Shown: positions 1 to 8,188 of the stretch, one piece after another | How the letters are laid out: the number at the start of each line of letters is the position of its first letter | Numbering within the stretch: the stretch's first letter is position 1 | Source: a virus | Reading direction: 5' to 3' (one strand) | Length of the DNA stretch: 53,923 nucleotides | IMG/VR virus record: IMGVR_UViG_3300009108_000013 | Location: 1 to 53,923 of that record | Translations under genes and position numbers: made by a program | Notes under the pieces: model-generated | The model's input: the letters and a program-made list of their open reading frames with translations, nothing else | What the model was told of the DNA's origin: nothing | Database searches by the model: none

Positions 1-414
1 GGGTACTTCGGCGGAGGTTTGGGGCCTGTCTCCACAGTTGACAAGTTTGCGTTCTCTGACGATTCCCGCACGACATTGAGTACGGGTTTGTCATCGGTTC
101 GCCAACGACTCGCTGCAATGGCAAACTCTGGCACAGCGGGGTACTTCGGCGGAGGTTTTGTTACTTCCACAGTCGACAAGTTCGCTTTCAGCAATGACTC
201 CCGTTCCACGTTGAGTACGGGTCTTTCTTCGTCGCGTTACGCTCTTGCTGGAATGGCCGATTCGGGAACCGCTGGGTATTTTGGAGGTGACGGGAACTCC
301 ACCACCACAGTTGACAAGTTCGCTTTCAGCAATGACTCCCGTTCCACGTTATCAACAGGTTTGTCGGTGGGCAGAGAATACCCTGCTGCTATGGCTAACG
401 GAAACATCGAATGA
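1..414 (+). CDS. Tail fibre / repeat protein, C-terminal part (5' end outside window)
   Basis: The frame is open from base 1, so only the C-terminal 137 residues are seen. They form near-identical repeats of about 45 residues with the core STVDKFAFSNDSRSTLSTGL followed by SSxRxxLAAMANSGTAGYFGGG, ending in TAGYFGGG linkers. This looks like the kelch/beta-propeller-like repeats in phage tail or fibre proteins; that assignment is inferred from repeat style and from the structural genes downstream. The DNA repeats are also close copies, so copy number may vary by recombination. The stop overlaps the next start (ATGA). Confidence 0.6.
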   Translation, partial: GYFGGGLGPVSTVDKFAFSDDSRTTLSTGLSSVRQRLAAMANSGTAGYFGGGFVTSTVDKFAFSNDSRSTLSTGLSSSRYALAGMADSGTAGYFGGDGNSTTTVDKFAFSNDSRSTLSTGLSVGREYPAAMANGNIE

Positions 415-941
415 ACATTCACGATGCAATCGCAGAAATACAGCAACCCCGCTCCCGATACCAAATCATCCACTTTGTGCTCGGCCAACACGACACACCC
501 GAAATGCAGTTCTACCAGTTGATGATGGAACTTCAAGACACAGGCTACAAACTACGGATGGCTGAACTGGGTGTACGAAAAGCCAAAATAGAGATAGCCC
601 GCCTGTTAGAGACAGGCGACGAACTAGACGCAATCGAAGCCGAAGAAAAGCAGGTCGGCTTGGAACAAACCCTGATTGTTATGAAAGGCGCGCAACGCGA
701 AATGGCGGTGCTGGAGGACATCTTCAATGACTGCCAGCATTACACCCGCGACGAAATAGAGCACGCCCAACCTGAGTATTGGGAGAAGCGACTCACACGG
801 CAAACGAATCTTCAGATGATGTCGGGGAGCGTGCAGTGGGCGCAGTTGGATTCGATGCGCCAGATCGGGAAGTTGGACGATCTGATTGAGGCTCGCGAGA
901 AGCAGTTGATGGCCGAAGTGGCTAAGGAGTTGGGCGGATGA
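411..941 (+). CDS. Coiled-coil phage protein of unknown function
   Basis: 176 residues, starting in an ATGA overlap with the fibre gene, so probably translationally coupled. Residues about 45-125 are rich in E, K, R, L and A with heptad-like spacing (coiled coil), with more charged helix at the C-terminus. No signal peptide, membrane segment or catalytic motif. Position between a fibre gene and a small structural-type gene suggests a tail-assembly or virion role, which is inference. It overlaps the next start by 4 bases. Confidence 0.7.
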   Translation: MNIHDAIAEIQQPRSRYQIIHFVLGQHDTPEMQFYQLMMELQDTGYKLRMAELGVRKAKIEIARLLETGDELDAIEAEEKQVGLEQTLIVMKGAQREMAVLEDIFNDCQHYTRDEIEHAQPEYWEKRLTRQTNLQMMSGSVQWAQLDSMRQIGKLDDLIEAREKQLMAEVAKELGG

Positions 942-1216
942 TTTACTTGAAATGGCGCCTGTCCGGCGGAGCCCATGGGACTGGCCCCGAAGGCCACATC
1001 GCAGACAGCGGTGGTCACGCTGAAGCCGGTTGGGCTGTCGATGGTGACGGGTACCGCATCGGCTATCTCGCTGAGAGTGTCGATCTGACTGGGTTGGAAA
1101 CTTGGGATGTAACGGAAGTTACCGAAGCGGAAGCACTTGCTTTCTGCCAAGCGGTTTGGGCTGATGCTGAAGTGCTGGCTAGCGGATACATTTCCGGTCC
1201 TCCACCGCCTGAGTGA
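938..1216 (+). CDS. Small phage protein with Gly-rich start and PPPPE end
   Basis: 92 residues, coupled to the upstream gene by an ATGA overlap. The body resembles small beta-rich structural proteins (alternating aromatic and acidic residues, no Cys motif, no membrane helix). The C-terminus SGPPPPE is followed by a TGA codon, after which the same frame stays open for another 39 codons (see the next entry). Function unknown. Confidence 0.65.
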   Translation: MIYLKWRLSGGAHGTGPEGHIADSGGHAEAGWAVDGDGYRIGYLAESVDLTGLETWDVTEVTEAEALAFCQAVWADAEVLASGYISGPPPPE

Positions 1217-1336
1217 CGCTCGTATAGGGCGCCTACACCCTCTCTCATCCTGTGTAACAGGTCGTCAGGCTCTTCGGGATTATCCGGCACAATCGGACAG
1301 GGTTTCAACGCTTCCGGCGTGGCCTACGCCACCTGA
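1217..1336 (+). other. In-frame open extension after the TGA of the 92-residue gene
   Basis: Immediately after the TGA at 1214-1216 the same frame continues for 39 sense codons to TGA at 1334-1336 and has no ATG, GTG or TTG. It encodes a Ser/Gly-rich tail containing GSSGLSGTIGQGFNASGVAYAT-type sequence (written here from positions 1271-1333), a style seen in virion proteins. The stop context is TGA followed by C, which is known to be leaky in bacteria. It could be a readthrough extension, a remnant of a longer gene cut by a nonsense mutation, or chance. Confidence 0.3.
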
Positions 1337-1358
1337 ATAGTTCGTAGCAAAACAGTAT

Positions 1359-1432
1359 AAGATGCTGGTTTCAGCATAATATTGTAGAGTAAACTATGAA
1401 AGCCTTCAACGGCTGACATTATTGTCGAACAA
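1359..1432. other. Intergenic stretch with two small hairpins before the holin
   Basis: Holds ATGCTG-GTTT-CAGCAT (about 1362-1377), then AT-rich sequence, then AGCC-TTCAAC-GGCT near 1400. The first could be a weak terminator and the AT-rich part a promoter region for the holin. No clear TTGACA box is seen. Confidence 0.3.
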
Positions 1433-1444
1433 ATGAGGTTAGAT

Positions 1445-1651
1445 ATGGCCGAGTACAAAGATTTGGCTGAACGTACAATTGCGACTTTTATTCAGGCCGC
1501 TATTGGTGCCATGGGTACCAACAGCGTTATGGATTTGGGCGTTGATAATTGGAAGATGATCCTGATGGCCGGTGTGTCAGCAGGTGTTGCAGTTATCAAG
1601 GGCTGGGCCGCAAGCAAGTTCGGTGATCGTTCACCGTCGATGATGTCCTAA
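1445..1651 (+). CDS. r1t-type holin
   Basis: 68 residues from ATG 1445, chosen because GAGG lies 8 bases upstream; a start 12 bases earlier has no ribosome site. The N-terminus EYKDLAERTIATFIQ matches the amphipathic opening of actinophage r1t holins (typically WKDTAERAIKTFAQ), followed by two hydrophobic stretches (about 18-30 and 38-55) around the VDNWKM segment that aligns with the family's VDW. Expected to form membrane lesions that end infection. No endolysin is visible nearby, which is odd; the next genes are a membrane-anchored protein and a giant lipoprotein. Confidence 0.75.
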   Translation: MAEYKDLAERTIATFIQAAIGAMGTNSVMDLGVDNWKMILMAGVSAGVAVIKGWAASKFGDRSPSMMS

Positions 1652-1742
1652 ACATTATCGAAAAGACATTTCATTCTATGATTTTCTGTATGGAATGGGA
1701 GGCTATGATACATAGCAACTAGGCTCACAAGGGGTTGTTGTT

Positions 1743-2162
1743 ATGGGTGATAGTCTACAGAAACGTCTTGAGGGCGCTGCGGATCTAATCTCGCAAGCCT
1801 TAGAAGAGACGGGAACTACTGGGCAGGCAGTCGGGAACTCAGGCAACGTTGGCTTGATCGACAAGATCAAAGACAATATTGCTTATGTTCTTGGGCTGCC
1901 TGCCGCTTTTTCGGGTGCTTTTGGATTTCTATGGCAATCATCTGGAGAAGAAGCAGCCCTAGATTACAAGGTGGGGTTGCTGGAAGAAGCAGTAGCGGAA
2001 TTGAAGGCCGAGAATGATCTTCTTGGTGGAGGGACTAAAAACTTTTCTCTAGATATGAGTGGGGCACCGGGCGGCTCTACAACTGCAATTATTGTAGGAG
2101 CCTGTCTGGTCCTATTCATCGGTCTTCTCTTCTGGTACCAGAACAAACGTAAACGGCAGTAA
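1743..2162 (+). CDS. Membrane-anchored small protein, possible second lysis-locus protein
   Basis: 139 residues. A hydrophobic patch at about 50-65 (YVLGLPAAFSGAFGFLW), a helical acidic region at 70-95, a Gly/Ser linker, and a clear transmembrane helix near 115-132 followed by the basic tail NKRKRQ. ATG has GGGGTTGTT upstream, a weak ribosome site. Adjacent to the holin, so a second holin or holin regulator is a fair guess, not shown by sequence. The next gene begins 4 bases after its stop. Confidence 0.55.
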   Translation: MGDSLQKRLEGAADLISQALEETGTTGQAVGNSGNVGLIDKIKDNIAYVLGLPAAFSGAFGFLWQSSGEEAALDYKVGLLEEAVAELKAENDLLGGGTKNFSLDMSGAPGGSTTAIIVGACLVLFIGLLFWYQNKRKRQ

Positions 2163-2166
2163 CGCC

Positions 2167-5100
2167 GTGAAGAAATTCGTTGCTGTCTTATTGGCAGGTG
2201 CGTTAGTTCTTTCGGGCTGTGGTGGCGGCAGTAGTGACCCTGACACTCCCACAACGACTCTCTTTCCCCCTACCACAACTACTAGTGTTGTCACGACAAC
2301 TACTAATGCAATCGGTACTGTTCCTACCACTACCACCATTGCTTCAACTGTCCTTGAAGAAGTTCCTCTAGCGGATCACTCCATTCCGGATTACACAACC
2401 AATGAGGACACTTTCTCATTTGAGAACTTTGGTGGTGGTGAGGCACCCGCAGATCTGACAGTAAACATGGCGCGTCGCCTGTATGGCGACAACCAAGTCT
2501 GTTCAGATGTAACCGATGGTCAATGTACGCCGTATCCGGTGATCTTGCAGTTGATGTCGCAGGCGAACAAGTCAATGCGTGGAGGGCTGTGCGAAGGCTT
2601 GGCCGTGTTGAGCCTCCGCCTCGCAGGTGACATAGAAACCCTTGCGACCTTCCAAAACACGCAAACTGTTGCGGAACTCATTAAGCAGGATCCGGCACTG
2701 CTTTCTGAAATCGCCTACTGGTATGTAACCCAGTTCGCTATGGAGGTACAGCAGGAAGCCTCCTCTTATCTAGAGAAGTCTCCCACAGAATTGGCAGAGG
2801 TTCTTCTTTACGATTTCTCAGAAGCAGAAAAAGGAAACCCACACACCGGTTTCACAATCGGTATTTACAGCGAACAGGGCGGACACGCCGTCACCCCTTA
2901 CCGGGTAGAAGAGATGGCCGGTGGCTATCGCATCTATATCTACGATTCCAACTGGCCCAACGAGGAACGTTGGATCGACGTATCCAATGACGGTCAGTGG
3001 ATGTATGCCCTTGCTGCGACCAATCCCACGGAACAATCGGAGGCTTGGTTTGGTGGGACAGGGACTATGGAACTCACTCCGATGCGTTCCCGGTCCGGTC
3101 CATTTACTTGCAGTTTCTGCCCTCAGGAAGAGGGAGAAGAGTCGGGGACGATGCTTACCGTTGCCGCTTCTGGTGACAAGCAGATGGCTCTCAAGATTGA
3201 AACTGAATCAGGTGACAGGCTGGGTTATTACGATGGTGCGTTTGTCAATGAGATTGAAGGCGCTACCTATCGTTATCTGATTTCAGGACCAAGCACCGCT
3301 GATCCAGTTTTGGTGTTTCTTCCACCGGGGGTGGAGTCGTTCTCCGCAGATGTTGAAGAGATTGACGTTCCAACTCCTGAAGCAGAAGAGCCGACTTCTA
3401 CGAGGGACAGAATCGAAGAAGCAATAGAGGAACAGATAGAAGAAGAAACTGAACAGAAGTTTTCTCTACTGGTTCTGAGCGAGGAGAAATCTGTTCAGAT
3501 TGAAGCGGTCATCGTGGAGGAGGAAGAACCGGAACGGTGGGAAGAGGCTGAGGAAGAGGCTGAGGAAGAATCTGAAGAGGTTGAGTCGTTGTTGGCCTTC
3601 TCTGAAGAAGCAATCGAAATTGCAGAGATAGAGGAAGCGACTGTCGCGATTGCTGTTGATGCCCTTGAGGTTGAGATCGAACTGGAAGCCGGTCAGCAAA
3701 TTGAGGTGGCTTTTGCCCCAGAACCGGAGCCTGAACCTGAGCAGCCGGGTGTCATAATTCCTGAGTCGGAGCCAGTCAGAGACACGCTGGATATTGCTAT
3801 TCAGGATGAAGCGGGCGAGGTGCTGGCCGAGGTAGAGGTTGACATGACCGCCTACCGGGTTGTCGAACAGGTGTTCGATGAACCGACTGTCACCATTCCG
3901 GATCGACCGGATGTTCCGGCAGTGACCCTGCCCCCTGCACCAGAACCGGTAATCGTTCCCGTTGTTATCGAACTGACGTTCGATGCAGATGTAGGGGAGA
4001 TCTCCACAGAAGAAGTTGAAGTTGAAGCGTGGGTCGCTTCGGATGCTGAATATTTCCAAGCGGTTGCTGAGGATCGCATCGAAGAAGTGTTGGGCGCGTC
4101 CTACGTCGAAGAGATTGAATCAGTTGAAGAGTGGGAAGCCCCTGAAATATTTGAAGAAGATGAGATTGATTTCGTTGAGATTCTTCTCAGTGTGGATGAA
4201 GAGTATTGGGAAGACGAGCAGTGGGATGAAGTCGAATACGACGACGAATATTTTGAAGAAGAACAGGAGTTGATGGACGATCTCTTTGGTGAGGCTGTCG
4301 ATGTCGAAGAACTGTTTGAAGAAGTTGAATCGTTCATGGAGGAGGTCGAAGAGGAGCGCATCGAATTCTTTGAAGAACATGAAGAGTTTGATGAGGAGGA
4401 GTTCTGGGAGGAATACGAAGAAGAATATTACGAAGAGGATTTCGCCTTTCAGGAGTATGACGCCGATTTGGAAGAGGCGTGGATTCTGGAAGAGATGGGT
4501 TTGGAGGAGTGGAACGAAGACCTCATGGGTCCGTCGCCTACCGAAACCGTTGACTGGGAAGAAGAAGACTGGGACGCCTACGACGAGGAAATGGACGCCA
4601 TCTGGGAAGAGGAGATAGAGGATCCAGAGGCGTGGGAAGAAGAACTGCTGGAGGAATTAGGCGTAGAGGAATGGCCTGAGGAGTGGGGTCCATCACCCAC
4701 GGAATCGGCTGAGTGGACTGAAGACGATTGGGACGCTTACGACCAAGAATGGGCCGCGGATGAAGAGGTCATGATCCTTGCAGAAGAGGGTCTGGACGAG
4801 TGGCCCGAGGACTGGGGACCGTCACCTAGCGAGACATGGGAGTGGACGGAGGAGGACTGGCAGGAATACGACGAGGAAATGGAAGCCCAGTGGGAGGAGG
4901 ACTGGGAGGACATGACCGAGGAGTGGACCGAGGAGGAGTGGGACGACTGGAATGAATTCACGGGTGAAGATGTTGATGACTTAGAAGAGCCAGAGTTGTG
5001 GGAAGATGTAGACCCTGATGACGACAACCCCGGATGGGAAGAGGAAGAATGGGAAGAATTTGACGAAGACACAGAATCCGACGGCTCTATTCCTGAAGAA

Positions 5101-6726
5101 GAAGAAGTGGATGAGGAGCAAGTGGATGAAGAGGAACCAGTAGACGAGGAACCAGTAGACGAAGAGCCAGTGGACGAAGAGGAGCCTTGGGACGAGGAGA
5201 TCGAAGAAGACCCAGACTGGGAGTTAGAAGACCCAGACTGGGAGGTAGAAGATCCAGACTGGGATCCAGATTGGGAGCCTGACGAGCCTGACGTTTGTGA
5301 TGATGGCTGGTGCGAGGATCCGGGTTTCGATCCGAACGAGGGGGATGATGACCCCGGTTGGGACGACCCCTATGGGGGCTGCCGAGGCACCTCTGCCTGT
5401 GCTGATGCCCCCGGAGGGTATGAAACTTGGGACGATTACGATCAAGCAAATGACCCCGGCTACTACGACGACTGGGGCGACGAACTGCCGAGTGGGTATG
5501 CAACATGGGCTGACTTCGCCCAAGAGGTAGAAATAGGGGTAGTCAGCGCCGACGTTGCTGCCGAGTATCTGCCCGAAGAGGTGCAGGAAGCGATCATCCC
5601 TGTGGTCGTCGTAGAGACTGTCTACTACCCGACGGTTTCCTACACATACGAGGACGTTCCCATATCGGAAATCCTGTCAACCAGTGTTTCCACGGCTCAG
5701 ACCGGAACGGCTACCAGTTCAGCCGTGACGGCTACGAACGTCACCGGCACTGAGGTAACGGCTGCGAATGTCACTGGTACAGAAGTCTCTACGGATATGA
5801 CCGCCGTGTTGAGTCGTGATGCCAATGACGGGCACTGGCACACTTGGGAGACAACGGTAACTACGACTGAAACTACGACTGAAACTACGACCCAAACTAC
5901 GACAGAAACTACGACTGCTACGACGGTGACCAATACCCTTGTTGACACAACGACTGTTGTTGCTCGTACTGGTTCCGACATGACAACTTGTACGTTCTAT
6001 GACGGGGTGAACGTCGGCTGCTCCACGGCGCGTGGATGGAGTCCTGAAACAACTACTGTCACCGTCGGAGATGCATATACTGAGGTCAGCACAACGACCG
6101 CTACGGCTGACGTTGTAACGAGTGTTACAGCAGATGTTGTAACGACTGCTAGTACGTCAGCGAGTCAACAGGTTGAACAGGGTTGCTCTGAGGGCGGCTG
6201 GACAGGGATGGGGGACTGGTGCATCGTCTCGTCTAGCAGTCACACCGATTACGACTACGTCCAGTTCACATTGGACGAACCGACGAGCATCCGTATCGAC
6301 GCTGAAACGAACCTGACCCACGCCCAGTTCAATACGAACAACGAGGCTGGTGACCCGTACATCTATCTGAACTGGGATACCCACGCTCCTGAAGGAAACC
6401 ACTCAGGAGACGCATCAGCGGTAGGGGTTGGTCAACTGATTGAAAGTGACGATGACGGCGGGAACGACTGTGGGAACACTTGTGTCAACCCGCCTAGTAC
6501 CGCTGTGGATGTGGATGAAACTCCACATGTAATTAGATGCGAAGATGCTGGTACCGATTGTTCAGATTGGCCGGATCTCCCTCCAGTCATCGACAATGTT
6601 AGTGATCAGTGGGATAGTCGCATCGTTCGCACCAATCAGGCTGCGGGCGACTATGTAGTAAGAGGTTCGGTCTATAACGGAAACAATGACGGGTGGTATC
6701 GCTTGACTATAGAAGAGGTAGAATGA
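2167..6726 (+). CDS. Giant lipoprotein: papain-like protease domain, acidic stalk, Thr-rich stalk, PPC-like domain
   Basis: 1519 residues with GTG start. Residues 1-18 are a lipoprotein signal (hydrophobic core, lipobox LSGC, Cys18), followed by a Thr-rich linker to about 65. Residues 95-310 form a globular domain with Cys142 (GGLCEGLAVL), His240 (GGHAVTPYRVE) and Asp260/Asn262 (YIYDSNWP), an order matching papain-like cysteine peptidases of a type seen in secreted bacterial proteins. Residues about 395-1090 are extremely Glu/Asp/Trp-rich, with repeats around WPEEWGPSPTESAEW. Residues 1180-1330 are Thr/Val-rich. Residues 1345-1519 resemble a PPC (pre-peptidase C-terminal) beta domain (DYVQFTLDEPTSIRI, ESDDDGG, AGDYVVRG). 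Location by the holin suggests a late, surface-exposed product, perhaps a virion or superinfection-exclusion lipoprotein; role unproven. Confidence 0.75.
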   Translation: MKKFVAVLLAGALVLSGCGGGSSDPDTPTTTLFPPTTTTSVVTTTTNAIGTVPTTTTIASTVLEEVPLADHSIPDYTTNEDTFSFENFGGGEAPADLTVNMARRLYGDNQVCSDVTDGQCTPYPVILQLMSQANKSMRGGLCEGLAVLSLRLAGDIETLATFQNTQTVAELIKQDPALLSEIAYWYVTQFAMEVQQEASSYLEKSPTELAEVLLYDFSEAEKGNPHTGFTIGIYSEQGGHAVTPYRVEEMAGGYRIYIYDSNWPNEERWIDVSNDGQWMYALAATNPTEQSEAWFGGTGTMELTPMRSRSGPFTCSFCPQEEGEESGTMLTVAASGDKQMALKIETESGDRLGYYDGAFVNEIEGATYRYLISGPSTADPVLVFLPPGVESFSADVEEIDVPTPEAEEPTSTRDRIEEAIEEQIEEETEQKFSLLVLSEEKSVQIEAVIVEEEEPERWEEAEEEAEEESEEVESLLAFSEEAIEIAEIEEATVAIAVDALEVEIELEAGQQIEVAFAPEPEPEPEQPGVIIPESEPVRDTLDIAIQDEAGEVLAEVEVDMTAYRVVEQVFDEPTVTIPDRPDVPAVTLPPAPEPVIVPVVIELTFDADVGEISTEEVEVEAWVASDAEYFQAVAEDRIEEVLGASYVEEIESVEEWEAPEIFEEDEIDFVEILLSVDEEYWEDEQWDEVEYDDEYFEEEQELMDDLFGEAVDVEELFEEVESFMEEVEEERIEFFEEHEEFDEEEFWEEYEEEYYEEDFAFQEYDADLEEAWILEEMGLEEWNEDLMGPSPTETVDWEEEDWDAYDEEMDAIWEEEIEDPEAWEEELLEELGVEEWPEEWGPSPTESAEWTEDDWDAYDQEWAADEEVMILAEEGLDEWPEDWGPSPSETWEWTEEDWQEYDEEMEAQWEEDWEDMTEEWTEEEWDDWNEFTGEDVDDLEEPELWEDVDPDDDNPGWEEEEWEEFDEDTESDGSIPEEEEVDEEQVDEEEPVDEEPVDEEPVDEEEPWDEEIEEDPDWELEDPDWEVEDPDWDPDWEPDEPDVCDDGWCEDPGFDPNEGDDDPGWDDPYGGCRGTSACADAPGGYETWDDYDQANDPGYYDDWGDELPSGYATWADFAQEVEIGVVSADVAAEYLPEEVQEAIIPVVVVETVYYPTVSYTYEDVPISEILSTSVSTAQTGTATSSAVTATNVTGTEVTAANVTGTEVSTDMTAVLSRDANDGHWHTWETTVTTTETTTETTTQTTTETTTATTVTNTLVDTTTVVARTGSDMTTCTFYDGVNVGCSTARGWSPETTTVTVGDAYTEVSTTTATADVVTSVTADVVTTASTSASQQVEQGCSEGGWTGMGDWCIVSSSSHTDYDYVQFTLDEPTSIRIDAETNLTHAQFNTNNEAGDPYIYLNWDTHAPEGNHSGDASAVGVGQLIESDDDGGNDCGNTCVNPPSTAVDVDETPHVIRCEDAGTDCSDWPDLPPVIDNVSDQWDSRIVRTNQAAGDYVVRGSVYNGNNDGWYRLTIEEVE

Positions 6727-6815
6727 TAAAAGTATGGATTGATCAAGATCTTTGCACTGGGGATGGTTTATGTGAAGAAATATGTCCGAGCGTTTTTGCA
6801 GTGTATCTTCATTGA
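6723..6815 (+). pseudogene. Ferredoxin N-terminal fragment
   Basis: 30 codons beginning in an ATGA overlap with the giant lipoprotein stop. The peptide MIKVWIDQDLCTGDGLCEEI continues with CPSVFAVYLH and stops. C-x5-C-x3-C-P is the first half of the cluster-binding motif of small actinobacterial 3Fe-4S/4Fe-4S ferredoxins, normally about 60-70 residues with a second Cys near the C-terminus, absent here. I see no continuation in other frames. Either a decayed gene or a short coupled peptide. Confidence 0.55.
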
Positions 6816-6844
6816 GTTGGCTGAATAGGCATTAGTATATTTCG

Positions 6845-7207
6845 ATGCAGTTATATCAATATCGCGCCAAGGTGGACCGAGTCGTAGACGGGGACACCAT
6901 AGATGTCATTTTTGATTTGGGTTTTGATATTTCATACAAGTCACGCGTGCGGTTTGTAGGGGTCAATACTCCGGAATCTCGTACCAGAGACTTGGAGGAA
7001 AAGGCTTTGGGTCTTGCGGCAAAAGATTTTGTTGGACGCTGGCTTCTTGAACATGCTGGGAACTGTCCCATTATTGAAACTTCTTTAGATAAAAAGGGAA
7101 AGTTTGGTCGGGTTCTGGGGCGGATAGTCAATGACGAAGGTATTTGTTTAAACGATGTATTGATTGCTGAGGGTATTGGAACGCCATATGACGGAGATAA
7201 ACGATAA
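6845..7207 (+). CDS. Thermonuclease-family (SNase) nuclease
   Basis: 120 residues. Opening RAKVDRVVDGDTIDV and then VRFVGVNTPESRTRDLEEKA match the staphylococcal nuclease fold: the Arg of VRFVGVNTPE, the Glu in the RDLEEKA segment and the Arg of KFGRVLGR correspond to the catalytic Arg/Glu/Arg. Ca-dependent hydrolysis of DNA or RNA is expected. No signal peptide, so likely cytosolic, perhaps host DNA breakdown. Its stop overlaps the next start (TAATG). Confidence 0.85.
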   Translation: MQLYQYRAKVDRVVDGDTIDVIFDLGFDISYKSRVRFVGVNTPESRTRDLEEKALGLAAKDFVGRWLLEHAGNCPIIETSLDKKGKFGRVLGRIVNDEGICLNDVLIAEGIGTPYDGDKR

Positions 7208-7329
7208 TGGCAGCGAAAAGAAAAGCAACAAAGACAAAGGGGCTACGAGGAACTGGATCTCGTCGGGGTCCGGGCAGCAGGGGAACTTCGCCGCGCCGAG
7301 CAAGGGCACGGCGGTTGCGGAGGCGGTAA
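7207..7329 (+). CDS. Highly basic Arg/Lys-rich 40-residue protein
   Basis: Starts in a TAATG overlap with the nuclease gene. Composition is dominated by K, R, G, S and T (MAAKRKATKTKGLRGTGSRR, then arginine-rich ending RARARRLRRR), with no hydrophobic core and no acidic residue. It looks like a protamine-like nucleic-acid-binding peptide. Coupling to a nuclease gene suggests DNA or RNA handling; function is inferred from charge only. Confidence 0.6.
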   Translation: MAAKRKATKTKGLRGTGSRRGPGSRGTSPRRARARRLRRR

Positions 7330-7345
7330 CAGTTAGGAGTTAGTC

Positions 7346-8188
7346 ATGTCCATCTTGGTTCATGAAACTTTTGAAGAGGGATGGCAGGAATCGTGGAGCG
7401 GGAATGTCCACAACGCTTATGTAAGCGGTGACGCTTTACGGCTAATGTTCCGCGAGGGCGATCATTATGGATGCGCCCTCTACAAAGAGGTGCCGCCGTG
7501 TCGCCATGTGAAAGTGTCTTACATGGTGAGGGCACTTGGCAATTGGAATTCCCACAGTACGGGAAAGACGCTGGGGTTTGCCGATCTGCGGTACAAGAAC
7601 GAGAGGGGCCAGTCTTACGGCCATGGAAACCGGCAACCGAATCCGGACGGATTCTCGTTCCGTACATGGTTCGGCAAGACTAAGGATGGCTACATGCCTA
7701 TCGGTATGTACTTCTACCATCTTGGTCAGGTTCCGAAGTGGGGCGATTCAGTCAAGGTCGGACAGATCAAGGTGGGCGGTAATCCCGTTCTCTTTGAGTG
7801 CGAGGCTGATTTCGATGAGGGTTTCATTCGTGCCCGAGTGGATGGAGGTGACTGGGTTCGCCACAATCTTGTAGTCACTGATAAGACGGCGGTGGTTTGG
7901 GCGTGGTTGGACGCCTATTACGGCGGGCCTGCGGTGTCTCCTGAGAACATGGCGTGGGATATTTCAGATTACAAGTTAGAAAATCTTGGTCCTGATCCAT
8001 TGGATCCCGGTATTGACTGGGATGCTATTGCCCGGATGATTGCCGAGAAGGAAGAGGCTGCGAAGGAAACCGCAGAATCAGAGAAGATTATTGAGGCACC
8101 ACCGAAGCCGTCGGATCCGATGGCTGAAATGGCTCCGAGTTTGTCTGAACAACTTAGGAGAATCGCAGATCAAATCGAAGCGTTATGA
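7346..8188 (+). CDS. Polysaccharide-lyase/lectin-like protein with charged C-terminal helix
   Basis: 280 residues with ATG preceded by TTAGGAG. Residues 1-210 are beta-rich (ALRLMFREGDHYGCALYKEV, VKVSYMVRALGNWN, GGDWVRHNLVV) and resemble the jelly-roll of polysaccharide-lyase family 14-like proteins. Residues 225-280 are a long E/K/A-rich helix ending in a short coiled coil, possibly for oligomerisation or virion attachment. Might bind or cut host surface glycan. The family link is by eye and moderate. Followed directly by a methyltransferase gene. Confidence 0.5.
   Translation: MSILVHETFEEGWQESWSGNVHNAYVSGDALRLMFREGDHYGCALYKEVPPCRHVKVSYMVRALGNWNSHSTGKTLGFADLRYKNERGQSYGHGNRQPNPDGFSFRTWFGKTKDGYMPIGMYFYHLGQVPKWGDSVKVGQIKVGGNPVLFECEADFDEGFIRARVDGGDWVRHNLVVTDKTAVVWAWLDAYYGGPAVSPENMAWDISDYKLENLGPDPLDPGIDWDAIARMIAEKEEAAKETAESEKIIEAPPKPSDPMAEMAPSLSEQLRRIADQIEAL

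Noticed and set aside
1137-1340. 67-codon plus-strand ORF after the 92-residue gene
   Set aside because: It starts inside the upstream gene without a ribosome site; the in-frame extension in a different frame is the better explanation for this stretch.
3863-3878. LexA-type site inside the lipoprotein gene
   Set aside because: TCGAACAGGTGTTCGA is a perfect match but lies deep inside a coding region at VVEQVFDEP, so it is probably coincidental; not counted among the regulatory sites.
3466-5523. Long antisense ORFs opposite the acidic repeats of the lipoprotein gene
   Set aside because: GAA/GAG-rich coding DNA leaves opposite frames free of stops; products are Ser- or Phe/Leu-rich artefacts without ribosome sites.
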